From an uncultured Paracoccaceae bacterium (GTDB lineage: Bacteria; Pseudomonadota; Alphaproteobacteria; Rhodobacterales; Rhodobacteraceae), in contig CANMYO010000001.1 in NCBI GenBank assembly GCA_947502145.1, positions 682,001-746,000 of the forward strand: 64,000 nucleotides of DNA. Direction: 5' to 3'. The notes below the pieces were generated by a model. It saw only the letters and a program-made list of their open reading frames with translations, had not been told where the DNA came from and made no database searches. Below, one piece after another: positions 45,962-54,273 of the stretch. A program made the position numbers and the translations under genes. Each line of letters starts with the position of its first letter. Within the stretch, counting starts at the first letter, position 1.

Positions 45962-46840
45962 TCACCCTTTCACGCCGGTCGAAGCAATTGACGCGATGAA
46001 CGCCCGCTGCAGGATCAGATAGAAGGTCAGCACCGGCACCGTGATCACTGTGAGATAGGCCATCACCTCGCCCCATGCGGTATTGAGCTGGAAGAAGTAT
46101 TGCAGCCCGACCATGACCGGCCGGTAGGTTTCCTCTTGCACCACAATCAGCGGCCAAAGGTACTGGTTATACATCACCAGAAACTTCAGGATTGCAGCGG
46201 TGGCGATGACAGGACCGGACAGCGGCATTACCACCTTGGTGTAGATCTGCCACCAGGATGCGCCTTCGACGCGGGAGGCTTCGATCAGGTCGCGGGGCAG
46301 GTCCTTGAAGAACTGGACAAACAGAAAGATCGTCAGACCGTCGGCGATCCAGGGAATGATCTGCACGCGATAGCTATTCAGCCAGCCGATGGTAAACCCG
46401 TCAAAGCCGATCCAGGGCAGTTTGGACACCAGCAGCAGCAGCGGGATCGCAATGGTTTCAAACGGCACGATGAGCGTTGCAATGATGATCGACAGCAGGA
46501 CATTGCGCCCGCGCCATTGCAGAAACACAAAGGAAAACGCCGCCATCGAACACAAGAGCAGCGACAACAGCACGGTCACACCGGTGACCAGCACCGAATT
46601 GAACACAAACAGCGCCACCGGTGCGCGTTCAAATGCCGCAACATAATTGTTCAGGCTGATATCACCGACCGGCAGGAAGGCGCGGATGCCTGATGTATCC
46701 CGCAGCAGCTGCAGGTCGGGTTTGAAACTCGACATCACCATGAAGATCAGCGGAAAGACAAAGATGATCGCGATAAGCGTCAGCACCACGTAGCGGGTCA
46801 CAAGACGCAGACCGTGATTGTCAGAGGTAATGGCCGCCAT
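45962..46840 (-). CDS. Carbohydrate ABC permease (MalG type)
   Basis: A 292-residue inner-membrane permease of the CUT1 sugar family, MalG-like. About six transmembrane helices are visible. The EAA loop that contacts the ATPase is in PRDLIEASRVEGASWWQIYTKVVMPLSGPVIATAAIL (about residues 190-226), with the EA--D/E-G pattern. It pairs with the permease at 46842 (gap 1 base) and precedes the glycosidase gene. Substrate is likely a fructoside or related oligosaccharide given the linked hydrolase (inference). Confidence 0.94.
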   Translation of the reverse strand: MAAITSDNHGLRLVTRYVVLTLIAIIFVFPLIFMVMSSFKPDLQLLRDTSGIRAFLPVGDISLNNYVAAFERAPVALFVFNSVLVTGVTVLLSLLLCSMAAFSFVFLQWRGRNVLLSIIIATLIVPFETIAIPLLLLVSKLPWIGFDGFTIGWLNSYRVQIIPWIADGLTIFLFVQFFKDLPRDLIEASRVEGASWWQIYTKVVMPLSGPVIATAAILKFLVMYNQYLWPLIVVQEETYRPVMVGLQYFFQLNTAWGEVMAYLTVITVPVLTFYLILQRAFIASIASTGVKG

Positions 46841-46841
46841 A

Positions 46842-47924
46842 CTATTTCTCCCGGGTGAGGTAACGCTGGATCAGGCTGATGCTCAGCACGATCAGGAACA
46901 GGATGACTGAAATGGTCGAGCCACCCGAAATGTCCTGCTTGCCGTAGCCACGTTCGACCGCCTGAAACACAACCGTGGTGGTGCTGTCCAGCGGGCCGCC
47001 ATTGGTCATCACGTCGATCTGCGCAAACAGGGCGAAGGCCTGCATGGTGATCACGATCAGCACCAGCACCGCCGTATTGCGCAGGCCCGGCCAGGTCACG
47101 TAGCGGAAGGCCTGCCATTTGGACGCGCCTTCGATTGAGGCGACTTCGTAAAGCGTGGGCGAAATGGTCTGAAGCCCGGACAACCATATGACCATGTGAA
47201 AACCAACCGCCTGCCAGATCGACATCGCCTTGATTGCACCAAGCGCGGTGTTTTCATCGCCCAGCCAGTCGCGCCCTTCAAACAGGCCAAAACTGAGGGC
47301 GTGCAGGATGTTGTTGAGCAGCCCGTCATCGGCATAAAGGAAGCGCCACAGCAACGAGACCACGACGATCGAGACGACCACCGGCATGAAGTAGATTGTC
47401 CGAAAGACGTTGATCCCGCGCAGGCGCTGATTGATCAGCAGAGCCAGCCCAAGGGCCAGCGCCCCCTGCACCGGTGCGACGACAAGCACGAACATCAACG
47501 TATTTCGCAGTGATTTCCAGAACACGACGTCGGTGGCAACAACCACTTTGGCGGTGTCGCCGCTATGCCAGCGAAACCATTCCCGCATCCCCGCATATTG
47601 CGGAAAATCCGGGTTGTTGCGGGTAAAGGTTCGCACCCGCGCATAGGTTGGCTCTCCATCATCATCGCGGATGATCTGACCTGCGTCGTCACGCTCTGGC
47701 GGGATTGACAGTACGCTGATGGACAAAAGATCGCGGTAGTTATCAAGCCCGACGAATTCCGTGGGGTTGGGCGAGATCAGGCGCTGGTTGGTCAGCGACA
47801 GAAAGAAGGCAAAAAAGAAGGGCACCACGATAAACAGGGCGAGCAACCCGAAGCCGGGCAGCGCAAAGCCCCAGCCTGCGCGATTGGAAGTTGTGAGTTT
47901 GGATGCCATTGTTTTCAGCCTCAA
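46842..47924 (-). CDS. Carbohydrate ABC permease (MalF type)
   Basis: A 360-residue inner-membrane permease of the CUT1 sugar family. Six or more membrane helices flank a long periplasmic loop after TM1 (about residues 45-120; PERDDAGQIIRDDDGEPTYARVRTFTRNNPDF and on), as in MalF-like partners. The EAA loop is PTLYEVASIEGASKWQAFRYVTWPGLRNTAVLVLI (about 255-289). It forms the channel with the MalG-type gene. It follows the binding-protein gene, separated by an intergenic hairpin. Confidence 0.94.
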   Translation of the reverse strand: MRLKTMASKLTTSNRAGWGFALPGFGLLALFIVVPFFFAFFLSLTNQRLISPNPTEFVGLDNYRDLLSISVLSIPPERDDAGQIIRDDDGEPTYARVRTFTRNNPDFPQYAGMREWFRWHSGDTAKVVVATDVVFWKSLRNTLMFVLVVAPVQGALALGLALLINQRLRGINVFRTIYFMPVVVSIVVVSLLWRFLYADDGLLNNILHALSFGLFEGRDWLGDENTALGAIKAMSIWQAVGFHMVIWLSGLQTISPTLYEVASIEGASKWQAFRYVTWPGLRNTAVLVLIVITMQAFALFAQIDVMTNGGPLDSTTTVVFQAVERGYGKQDISGGSTISVILFLIVLSISLIQRYLTREK

Positions 47925-47934
47925 TCCAATGGTG

Positions 47935-47956
47935 CCGAGACCCGCAAGGGTCCCGG
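47935..47956 (-). other. Hairpin between binding-protein and permease genes
   Basis: CCGAGACCC (47935-47943) and GGGTCCCGG (47948-47956) form a 9-bp stem with one G-U pair and a GCAA/TTGC loop, 13 bases after the binding-protein stop. No T-tract follows. Such hairpins stabilise the upstream mRNA and keep binding protein in excess over permease (known of the type; inferred here). Confidence 0.6.
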
Positions 47957-47969
47957 CCAGGAGGTTGGT

Positions 47970-49232
47970 TTAGTGACCGTAGCCACCGTTGCGTTCGATA
48001 TCCGCGTTGATTTCATCAACTGCCGCATCCAGCGTGTCGGCCACGTCTGCGCCATTGGCGATATCGGCCAACGCCTTTTCAAACACCTTGGCGGCAACCA
48101 CATACCCCGGTGACACGGGCCGCACGAGCGCTTGCGCCTCTGACAGGCCAAAGAACGGTTGCAGCGCGCCACCCGCGGCATAGTTCTTGGTCATGGCGGC
48201 CGCTTCGGTGGTGGACGGGATCAGGCCGATGCCATCTGAGAACGCGGCCAGATACTGATCCTGCAAGGCATGTTCGACAAAGGCGGCCACGCCGTCCGGA
48301 TGCGGACAGGTGCCAGAGGCCCCAAACTGCCATGACCCGGCACCGATCACAGAACCATTGCCAAAATCAGGTGCGGGCAGGAACACGACATCGTCCACGC
48401 CCCCATCCAGGGTCGCAACCCCGGCCCAGTTACCATTCCAGGAGAACGCATATTTGCCGTCGATGAACCCTGTGTCGCGGTCGGCGGGGTCCTGGCTGGT
48501 GCCCGGCGCATAGCCTTCGGTGAACAGCGATTGCCACCAGTCACCAAAGGCCAGCGCCGCATCACCATTCAGCGCGCCTTCGGCGGTCTGGTAGGTTGAC
48601 CGATCCACGATGTCGCCACCAAAGGATTGCAGGAAGGGGCTGAAGGCATATGGATACCACTCGCCCGTCCAAGCCATGCCAGGATCGAGGGCAAATTCAT
48701 ACTCTCCCGAGGCCTTGGCAGCCGCGAGCGCGGCCATGAATTCATCCCCCGTCCAGGGTGCATCCAGCGTTGGTGTCCGCAGGCCCAGCGCATCCAGTGT
48801 CGATTGACGCGCATAAAGGGCGACGGCGGCTTCCCAGAGGCCGACGGAATAGACTTCGCCGTTCCAGCGCCCGATGGTGGAGTCCAGATGCCCGTCGAGG
48901 GCCGCGTCTGAAATCGGCAGCGGCTGCATGTAGCCAGCCCACGCCCAGTTCGGCATGACCGGACCGTCCACATCAAGGATGCAGGGCAGGTTGCCGGCAA
49001 GCGCCGCTGCGACAACGGAATCGTTGTAGCTGCCTTGCGGGAAGCTTTCGACGCTGACCATCCAGTCGCCCTGGCTTGCGTTGAAATCCGACACGATGGA
49101 ATTCAGGATGTTGCTTTCCACCTCGTTACCGCCGCCGTGATACCACATGGTCAGTTCAGTTTGCGCCGTGGCCGTCCCGGCAAAGCCGGTCGTGCCCAAA
49201 AGGGCTGCTACCAGAGTTGTCTTGAGTTTCAT
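47970..49232 (-). CDS. Carbohydrate ABC substrate-binding protein
   Basis: A 420-residue periplasmic binding protein of the CUT1 sugar family. The signal peptide is MKLKTTLVAALLGTTGFAGTATA, cleaved before QTELTMWYHGGGNEVE. The mature part has the two-lobe pattern with INxxxGDWMVSVESFPQGSYNDSVVAAALAGNLPCILDVDGPVMPNWAWAGYMQPL and a C-terminal FEKALADIANGADV region. It captures the sugar for the permeases encoded downstream. Its start overlaps the stop of the LacI gene by 4 bp (ATGA), so regulator and binding protein are translationally coupled, which is less usual for this class. Confidence 0.94.
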   Translation of the reverse strand: MKLKTTLVAALLGTTGFAGTATAQTELTMWYHGGGNEVESNILNSIVSDFNASQGDWMVSVESFPQGSYNDSVVAAALAGNLPCILDVDGPVMPNWAWAGYMQPLPISDAALDGHLDSTIGRWNGEVYSVGLWEAAVALYARQSTLDALGLRTPTLDAPWTGDEFMAALAAAKASGEYEFALDPGMAWTGEWYPYAFSPFLQSFGGDIVDRSTYQTAEGALNGDAALAFGDWWQSLFTEGYAPGTSQDPADRDTGFIDGKYAFSWNGNWAGVATLDGGVDDVVFLPAPDFGNGSVIGAGSWQFGASGTCPHPDGVAAFVEHALQDQYLAAFSDGIGLIPSTTEAAAMTKNYAAGGALQPFFGLSEAQALVRPVSPGYVVAAKVFEKALADIANGADVADTLDAAVDEINADIERNGGYGH

Positions 49233-50320
49233 TTTGTCGTCCTCCCTATTGACGAAAGATTTGTGATTGGGGTTGGCAGATTCCTGACGGAGTTGCCTTC
49301 GGCAACGGGGCCATTGACCAGCAACGGCTGGTCTGGTGCCTCGGTCGTGCCCGCGATCATGCCCAGCAACAGTTGCGTGGCGCGAATGCCGATCGCGGCA
49401 TAAGGCAATTCCGCCGATGTAAGTGTCGGATAAAGCGTTTGCGTGATCAGCTTGTGATTGTCGTAACCGGCGACAGAGAGATCATCAGGCAAGGACAGCC
49501 CGCGGCTGCGCAGGATGCCGTAGGCGCGCATCGCCATCCGGTCGTTGCCAAAGCACATCACGGTAGGGGGATCAGGCAGAGCCAGCACCCGGTCGATGGC
49601 ATCCCACAGAAGCTGTTCCTCGACGCGGTTTTCAAGCAGGCCGATATTGGCCGGCAGGACCAGTGCTGCATCAAAGGCGATGCCCGCCTCTGCCAGTGCG
49701 TCCTTGTACCCTTTGGTGCGAAGCTTGGTTGCATCCAGTTGCTGGCTGAGGGTCAAATAGGCGATCCGGCGATGACCCTTCGCGATCAGAGACCGGACCA
49801 GACTGGCCTGGCCGTGATAATCGTTGGGCAGAACGGACGGGGTGCCGTGATCGTCATAGCAATTTGCCAACACCAGTTTTGTAGCCTTCGATACAGTAGG
49901 CAACTCGACTTTCTGGTGATAGTCGGCGGCATAGATGATGCCTTCGACGCGGTGTTCTTCGAAGGTGCGGATCAGCTGCGGGATGCGGTCCATTCTGCCA
50001 CCGGTGTCGGCGATCAACAGGGTCTTACCGCTGGCCTCCATCGCTTCCTGGATGCCTTGCACGATGTAGAGATCCGGCAGGCCTGATGCCTCTGGCTGGG
50101 TTGGTGACAAGGAAATCGCCCCGGTGATCAGCCCGACCAGACCCGACTTGTTGGATCGCATCGCCCGCGCCGCTGTTGAGGGCACATAGCCAAGATCAGC
50201 AATGGCCTTTTCAACCTTTTCCTTGGTCGATGTCTTGACCGCTGCATCGCCATTTATCACCCGGCTGACCGTCTTGGGCGACACGCCAGACACCCGCGCA
50301 ACATCATAGATTGTCGCCAT
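49229..50320 (-). CDS. LacI-family regulator of the sugar operon
   Basis: A 363-residue LacI regulator. The N-terminal DNA-binding domain is ATIYDVARVSGVSPKTVSRVINGDAAVKTSTKEKVEKAIADLGYVPSTAARAM (about residues 2-54), with the hinge helix after it and a periplasmic-binding-like sugar domain. The start is 50320, fixed by a GGGAGGA site 6-7 bases upstream; a further ATG at 50338 lies within that site and is not used. It heads the operon and overlaps the binding-protein gene by 4 bp. Two palindromes upstream are its probable operators, so the operon is likely self-regulated by the sugar. Confidence 0.94.
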   Translation of the reverse strand: MATIYDVARVSGVSPKTVSRVINGDAAVKTSTKEKVEKAIADLGYVPSTAARAMRSNKSGLVGLITGAISLSPTQPEASGLPDLYIVQGIQEAMEASGKTLLIADTGGRMDRIPQLIRTFEEHRVEGIIYAADYHQKVELPTVSKATKLVLANCYDDHGTPSVLPNDYHGQASLVRSLIAKGHRRIAYLTLSQQLDATKLRTKGYKDALAEAGIAFDAALVLPANIGLLENRVEEQLLWDAIDRVLALPDPPTVMCFGNDRMAMRAYGILRSRGLSLPDDLSVAGYDNHKLITQTLYPTLTSAELPYAAIGIRATQLLLGMIAGTTEAPDQPLLVNGPVAEGNSVRNLPTPITNLSSIGRTTK

Positions 50321-50377
50321 GATGAATCCTCCCCCCATCTGCTGTGAACCACGCTTCAGAATCGGCTTGGCTCAATA

Positions 50378-50405
50378 TGACACCGATGTCATGACACCGA
50401 TGTCA
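50378..50405. promoter_or_regulatory. Tandem LacI-type operators
   Basis: The 14-bp sequence TGACACCGATGTCA occurs twice head to tail with no gap (50378-50391 and 50392-50405). Each copy has TGACA/TGTCA arms, and the form matches LacI-family operators in alphaproteobacterial sugar operons (TGACACCGxTGTCA). They lie 58 bases upstream of the LacI start. Confidence 0.8.
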
Positions 50406-50475
50406 TTGCCCTGTCAATCCTAGATTTCAGTTGCAAGGCAGCGGGCGAAGGCCCCACAGGGGTCTTGCCGTTCGA

Positions 50476-50493
50476 ATACTACAAACATAGTAT
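50476..50493. promoter_or_regulatory. BlaI-type operator before the blaI-like gene
   Basis: ATACTACAAACATAGTAT has 6-bp inverted arms (ATACTA...TAGTAT), and the left half includes TACTACA, the recognition core of BlaI/MecI repressors (TACTACA...TGTAGTA). It lies 45 bases before the repressor start and would allow autoregulation. Confidence 0.72.
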
Positions 50494-50537
50494 GTCCGCA
50501 TCGCGCGCCGCCTGATGGCCGATCCCGAGGGAGCAAG

Positions 50538-50924
50538 ATGAAAACGGATACCCTGTCCAAATCGGAAATTGAGGTGATGGCCGCGCTTTGGCGACTGGGC
50601 TCTGGCAGTGTCGCCGAAATACAGGACGAGATGCACAGGCACAGCACGGATGGCCAGACGTTCGCCTATACCACAATCGCCACGCATCTGAGCCGCATGG
50701 TCGACAAGAGTGCGGTTGCAGCGCGCAAGATTGGCCGGGCGTATCAGTATTCGCCAACCGAGAAACGTGTCGATTATCAGCAGGTTCGGCTTGGCGATTT
50801 GGTACGTCAGTTCTTTGACGGGCGGCCATCGTCGCTTGCCTCGCGATTTATCGAGACCAACACCTTTACCCGGGAAGAGCTCAATGAATTGCGTCGGCTG
50901 ATTGACGAAAAGGAGCCGGAATGA
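50538..50924 (+). CDS. BlaI/MecI/CopY-family repressor
   Basis: A 128-residue winged-helix repressor of the BlaI/MecI/CopY family. The N-terminal half has the LSKSEIEVMAALWRLGSGSVAEIQDEMHR start and a DNA-recognition region TFAYTTIATHLSRMVDKSAVAARKIGRAYQYSP; the C-terminal helix dimerises (SRFIETNTFTREELNELRRLIDEKEPE). BlaI proteins bind TACTACA palindromes and are inactivated when a partner M56 peptidase cleaves them. The partner gene overlaps by 4 bp. Operators lie upstream of this gene and upstream of the permease genes. Confidence 0.94.
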   Translation: MKTDTLSKSEIEVMAALWRLGSGSVAEIQDEMHRHSTDGQTFAYTTIATHLSRMVDKSAVAARKIGRAYQYSPTEKRVDYQQVRLGDLVRQFFDGRPSSLASRFIETNTFTREELNELRRLIDEKEPE

Positions 50925-51952
50925 GCCTCGTGGACGCCATTGTCAAAGCCAATCTGGCGCTTTGCGTGGCAATGGTCGTCCTCGCCCTTGGGTCCCTGCC
51001 CTACCGGCATCGGGGGCAAGTCATCGCGGCCAGATCGGTTGTGCAACTTTTGCGCAACGCGCTGCTGACGGCAGCGGCGGTCCCGCTGGTCTTGCTGGGG
51101 TATGCAATGCTGTCAGGGCTGCGCTTGGTTGTCCTTGATGTCACCACCGATTTTGATGGCATGCTGGGCCGGCCGTTGTTCTGGATGTCGCAAACTCCGG
51201 GGGTCGCGCAGTTTGGGCTTTGGGTCATGCTGGGTTCGGTCTGTTTTGGGGGCGCGGGGCTTGCTCTGGACCTTCGGGGGCTGCGCCGGATGGCGTCCTC
51301 TGCGCGGCTGAAACGACGGTTGGGCCGTATCGCACTGCGGGAAGGCCCTGCCGAGGTGCAGCCCTGCACCTTTGCTGGAGGCGGGGAATTGACGATTCTG
51401 CTGCCCCGGGGATTGCCCGCAAAGCACCGCAGGCATGTGGTTGCGCATGAGCTGATGCACATTCGCAATGGCGACCTGCGATGGAACTGGATCACGGCAA
51501 TTGCAGTCTGCTTTTGCGCCTGGAACCCCGCCTTTTGGATATGGCGCAGCTGGCATCGGCATCACTGTGAGCTTGCCTGCGACCAAAGGGTGATCGCGCG
51601 CCGATCGGTGTCGCCGCGGGCCTATTCCGCCAGCCTACTGGACCTTGCACAGCGATACTCCGGCAACCTGCGGGCGATACCGCTGCGCTTTCTGGGCGGG
51701 GGCCGTCGTCGGGGGGCAATCCTGCGGCGCCGCATTGAACGGCTGACGATATCACCACCCGAGACAGCAATGCAGGGCGCGAGGCCGGTTCTTATGGCAG
51801 CGATACTTCTGGCCAGTCTGGGTCTGACAAGTGTGCAGATCACGGTGCGCCCCTGGTCCGTCGCCGCCTTGTCAGAGGATACAATCGCCAATCTGGATCG
51901 TCTGTCAGCGCTCGACCTTTCCCCACCATATGGTTTGGTGCTTGACTACTAA
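50921..51952 (+). CDS. BlaR1/MecR1-like M56 metallopeptidase, no sensor domain
   Basis: A 343-residue integral-membrane zinc peptidase of family M56. Four hydrophobic segments are visible (about 10-25, 45-68, 98-117 and 262-281). The cytoplasmic catalytic site is HELMH at 176-180 in RRHVVAHELMHIRNGD, with the further ligand in CELACDQRV. BlaR1 of staphylococci is about 585-600 residues with a penicillin-binding sensor at the C terminus; here only about 45 residues follow the last helix, so the signal must be different. It should cleave the BlaI-type repressor encoded upstream (4-bp overlap). The stop codon lies inside the downstream operator. Confidence 0.9.
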   Translation: MSLVDAIVKANLALCVAMVVLALGSLPYRHRGQVIAARSVVQLLRNALLTAAAVPLVLLGYAMLSGLRLVVLDVTTDFDGMLGRPLFWMSQTPGVAQFGLWVMLGSVCFGGAGLALDLRGLRRMASSARLKRRLGRIALREGPAEVQPCTFAGGGELTILLPRGLPAKHRRHVVAHELMHIRNGDLRWNWITAIAVCFCAWNPAFWIWRSWHRHHCELACDQRVIARRSVSPRAYSASLLDLAQRYSGNLRAIPLRFLGGGRRRGAILRRRIERLTISPPETAMQGARPVLMAAILLASLGLTSVQITVRPWSVAALSEDTIANLDRLSALDLSPPYGLVLDY

Positions 51953-51974
51953 TTACTACAATTGTAGTAATTAG
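51949..51974. promoter_or_regulatory. BlaI-type operator before the permease genes
   Basis: A perfect 26-bp palindrome (half-site CTAATTACTACAA and its complement) centred at 51961/51962. It contains TACTACA...TGTAGTA, the BlaI/MecI core. Position: it covers the stop of the M56 gene and lies 20 bases before the permease start at 51994. Confidence 0.82.
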
Positions 51975-51993
51975 AGAACAGGGGGCATGCACT

Positions 51994-52848
51994 ATGTGGA
52001 TGAACAATCGCGCATGGATCTATTTGATACCGTCCCTCGCCCTTCTTGGCGGGATCGGTCTGATGCCGCTTGCCACCATGATCAACTATTCCGTGCAGGA
52101 CAGTTTTTCAGGTGACCAGTTCTTTTGGGTTGGCGCAAAGTGGTATCAGGATGCCCTGCAATCACCGGCATTCTGGGGCACGTTGGGACGCACGGTTCTG
52201 TTCACCGGGATCAGCCTGACATTGCAACTGGTCTTAGGCTTCTATATCGCGCGCAAGCTGTTCCACGTGCAAAAATTCAGCAGCGGCTTATTGAGCTTGC
52301 TTGCATTGCCGCTGCTGACACCCTGGATCGTCGTGGGATTTGTCTGGCGGCACGCGATGAACCCCGACTCGGGCATTCTTGGCGCGCTTGGCACGGCAAT
52401 TGGGGCGGCACCGGACCTGAACTCTGTCATTTGGGTCTGGGTCACGATCATTGCCATGGATGTTTGGCACTGGACGTCCCTGACCGTCATCCTCTGCTAT
52501 GCCGGATACGCCGCGATCCCGAAGGCCTATTTCCAGGCGGCGCAGATTGACGGTGCCGGCACATGGGCGGTTTTTCGACATATCGAACTGCCAAAATTGC
52601 GGGGTGTCTTGGTCATCGCGCTTTTGCTGCGCATCGCTGACAGTCTGATGATCCACATTGAACCGCAGATGATCAGCCGGGGCGGTCCACATGTGTCATC
52701 TACGTTTTTCTCGCAAGAGTTGATCAGAACCGCGCTGCAGGAATTCAATCTGGGCGAAGCGGGGGCGCTTGCGGTGATTTATCTACTGCTGGTTGTGCCA
52801 ATCTCCTGGGCGCTATACCGCGCGATGCGGGGGGCAGGCCATGGGTAG
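51994..52848 (+). CDS. ABC permease, GlpP-like
   Basis: A 284-residue inner-membrane ABC permease of the CUT1 family. Six hydrophobic segments are seen. The N terminus (NNRAWIYLIPSLALLGGIGLMPLATMINYSVQDSF) and the region WHWTSLTVILCYAGYAAIPKAYFQAAQIDGAGTWAVFRHIELPKLRGVLVIALLLRIADSLM (EAA loop included) closely resemble the alphaproteobacterial glycerol permease GlpP. No ATPase or binding-protein gene accompanies it. A BlaI-type palindrome lies just upstream. The stop overlaps the second permease gene by 8 bases. Confidence 0.88.
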   Translation: MWMNNRAWIYLIPSLALLGGIGLMPLATMINYSVQDSFSGDQFFWVGAKWYQDALQSPAFWGTLGRTVLFTGISLTLQLVLGFYIARKLFHVQKFSSGLLSLLALPLLTPWIVVGFVWRHAMNPDSGILGALGTAIGAAPDLNSVIWVWVTIIAMDVWHWTSLTVILCYAGYAAIPKAYFQAAQIDGAGTWAVFRHIELPKLRGVLVIALLLRIADSLMIHIEPQMISRGGPHVSSTFFSQELIRTALQEFNLGEAGALAVIYLLLVVPISWALYRAMRGAGHG

Positions 52849-53662
52849 TCGTAGTGGAAAGCGGTGGTCCAAATCCGTCCTGCTTTATCTGTTTTTCATG
52901 ATCGCACCGCTGTACTGGCTTGCGGTGCTGAGCCTGCAGCCAAACACCAGCAGTCTTGCGCGCGCCAACCTTGCGCCGGACCCACTTAGTTTCGAAAATT
53001 ATGCTTTCATATTCTCGCAACAAAACTGGGTCGATGGTTTTGCGAATGCGATCATCTACGTCGCCATCAACCTGTTGCTGACGCTTGTCGTTTCAGTGCC
53101 TGCGGCCTATGCCTTTTCCCGCTATCGGTTTGTCGGGCGCGATCAGGCTTTCTTTTTCGTGTTTGTGTTCAGACAGATCCCCACGGCGATCCTTATTATT
53201 CCGTTGGTACAGATGTTTGGAGCGTTCAACATGATCGACACGCATCTGGCTGTTGCGCTTGCCCATTGTCTGTTCACCGTGCCGATTTCCATCTGGATAC
53301 TGGAAGGTTTCATTTCGTCGATCCCGCGGGAACTGGACGAAACGGCCGCGGTAGATGGCTATTCACATGGCGCGTTCTTGCTGCGGATCATGCTGCCGCA
53401 AATCCGAACCGGCATCGGCGTTGCAGCATTCTTCAGCTTTATGTTTTCGTGGGTCGAACTGACCATCGCAAATGTGCTGACCACGGTAAACGCGAAACCC
53501 ATCGGGGTTGTGATGCGCATCGTTGCAGAGCCGCTGGGGCAGGTTCACATCGGGATTTCATCGGCTGCCAGCATCCTGATGCTGTTCCCCGGCATGATTC
53601 TGGTCTGGCTCATGCGGCGTCATTTGGCGCGCGGGTTCTCAATGGGGCGGGTCAGCCAATGA
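52841..53662 (+). CDS. ABC permease, GlpQ-like
   Basis: A 273-residue inner-membrane permease of the CUT1 family, paired with the preceding gene. The EAA loop is SIPRELDETAAVDGYSHGAFLLRIMLPQIRTGIGVAAFFSFMFSWVELTIANVLTTVNAKPIG (about 170-230), resembling GlpQ of the glycerol transporter, and the C-terminal LARGFSMGRVSQ matches KGFALGRV in that family. The start at 52841 is 8 bases inside the previous gene with a GGGGGCAGG site. The stop overlaps the hydrolase start (ATGA). Confidence 0.88.
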   Translation: MGSRSGKRWSKSVLLYLFFMIAPLYWLAVLSLQPNTSSLARANLAPDPLSFENYAFIFSQQNWVDGFANAIIYVAINLLLTLVVSVPAAYAFSRYRFVGRDQAFFFVFVFRQIPTAILIIPLVQMFGAFNMIDTHLAVALAHCLFTVPISIWILEGFISSIPRELDETAAVDGYSHGAFLLRIMLPQIRTGIGVAAFFSFMFSWVELTIANVLTTVNAKPIGVVMRIVAEPLGQVHIGISSAASILMLFPGMILVWLMRRHLARGFSMGRVSQ

Positions 53663-54273
53663 AGATTGTCCGGGTCCTTGCATTTTGCCTATTGGGTGCG
53701 GTGTCTGCGATGGCGGCGCAGGCGCAGGATAGCGTCACGCTTTCCATTCGGGACGTGATCACCCGGCAGGCGCTATATTATGATGCGGGCGGTACGCGGG
53801 GTGTCGTGCTGGTGCATCAATCAGGATATGACGCGGCAAGCTGGTCGGATGTTGCGCTGAGGTTCCGCACAGCTGGCATTTCATCGATCGCATTGGAGTC
53901 CACCTCGCATGAGGACGTGCAAAGCGGCATTGATTTCCTGCGCGCGCAGGGTGTGCGCGAGATTACCCTGATGGGGGCCAGTATTGGCGGCGGGTCTGTG
54001 CAGCGTGCTGTTTCAGAGGGTGATGCAGGCGAAGTCGCCCATGTTGTGCTGCTGGGGACGGCCGCGGGCAGCATGCAAGACGTGCCTGATGTCACGAAGC
54101 TTTTTGTTGTCAGCGAAGGTGACTTTTTCCGGGCGCAGACCCATGCCAGTTTCAGTAAAGCGGCAGCCCCCAAGGAACTGCTGGTCTATCCCGGCGCAGC
54201 CCATGGGCAGGATATGTTCACAACCACATACGGTGATGAATTGATGGCGATCATTCTTGCCGTTGTTCAATAA
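53659..54273 (+). CDS. Exported alpha/beta hydrolase
   Basis: A 204-residue predicted periplasmic hydrolase. The signal peptide is MKIVRVLAFCLLGAVSAMAAQA, before QDSVTLSIRDVI. The fold is shown by GVVLVHQSGYDAASWSDVALRF (oxyanion region), the nucleophile elbow GASIGGGS (G-x-S-x-G-G, Ser near residue 110) and a C-terminal histidine in YPGAAHGQDMF. It resembles the dienelactone-hydrolase branch, but the substrate is unknown. It overlaps the second permease by 4 bp, so it belongs to the BlaI-linked operon. Placing a secreted esterase beside a transporter points to breakdown of a compound outside the membrane before uptake (inference). Confidence 0.82.
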   Translation: MKIVRVLAFCLLGAVSAMAAQAQDSVTLSIRDVITRQALYYDAGGTRGVVLVHQSGYDAASWSDVALRFRTAGISSIALESTSHEDVQSGIDFLRAQGVREITLMGASIGGGSVQRAVSEGDAGEVAHVVLLGTAAGSMQDVPDVTKLFVVSEGDFFRAQTHASFSKAAAPKELLVYPGAAHGQDMFTTTYGDELMAIILAVVQ

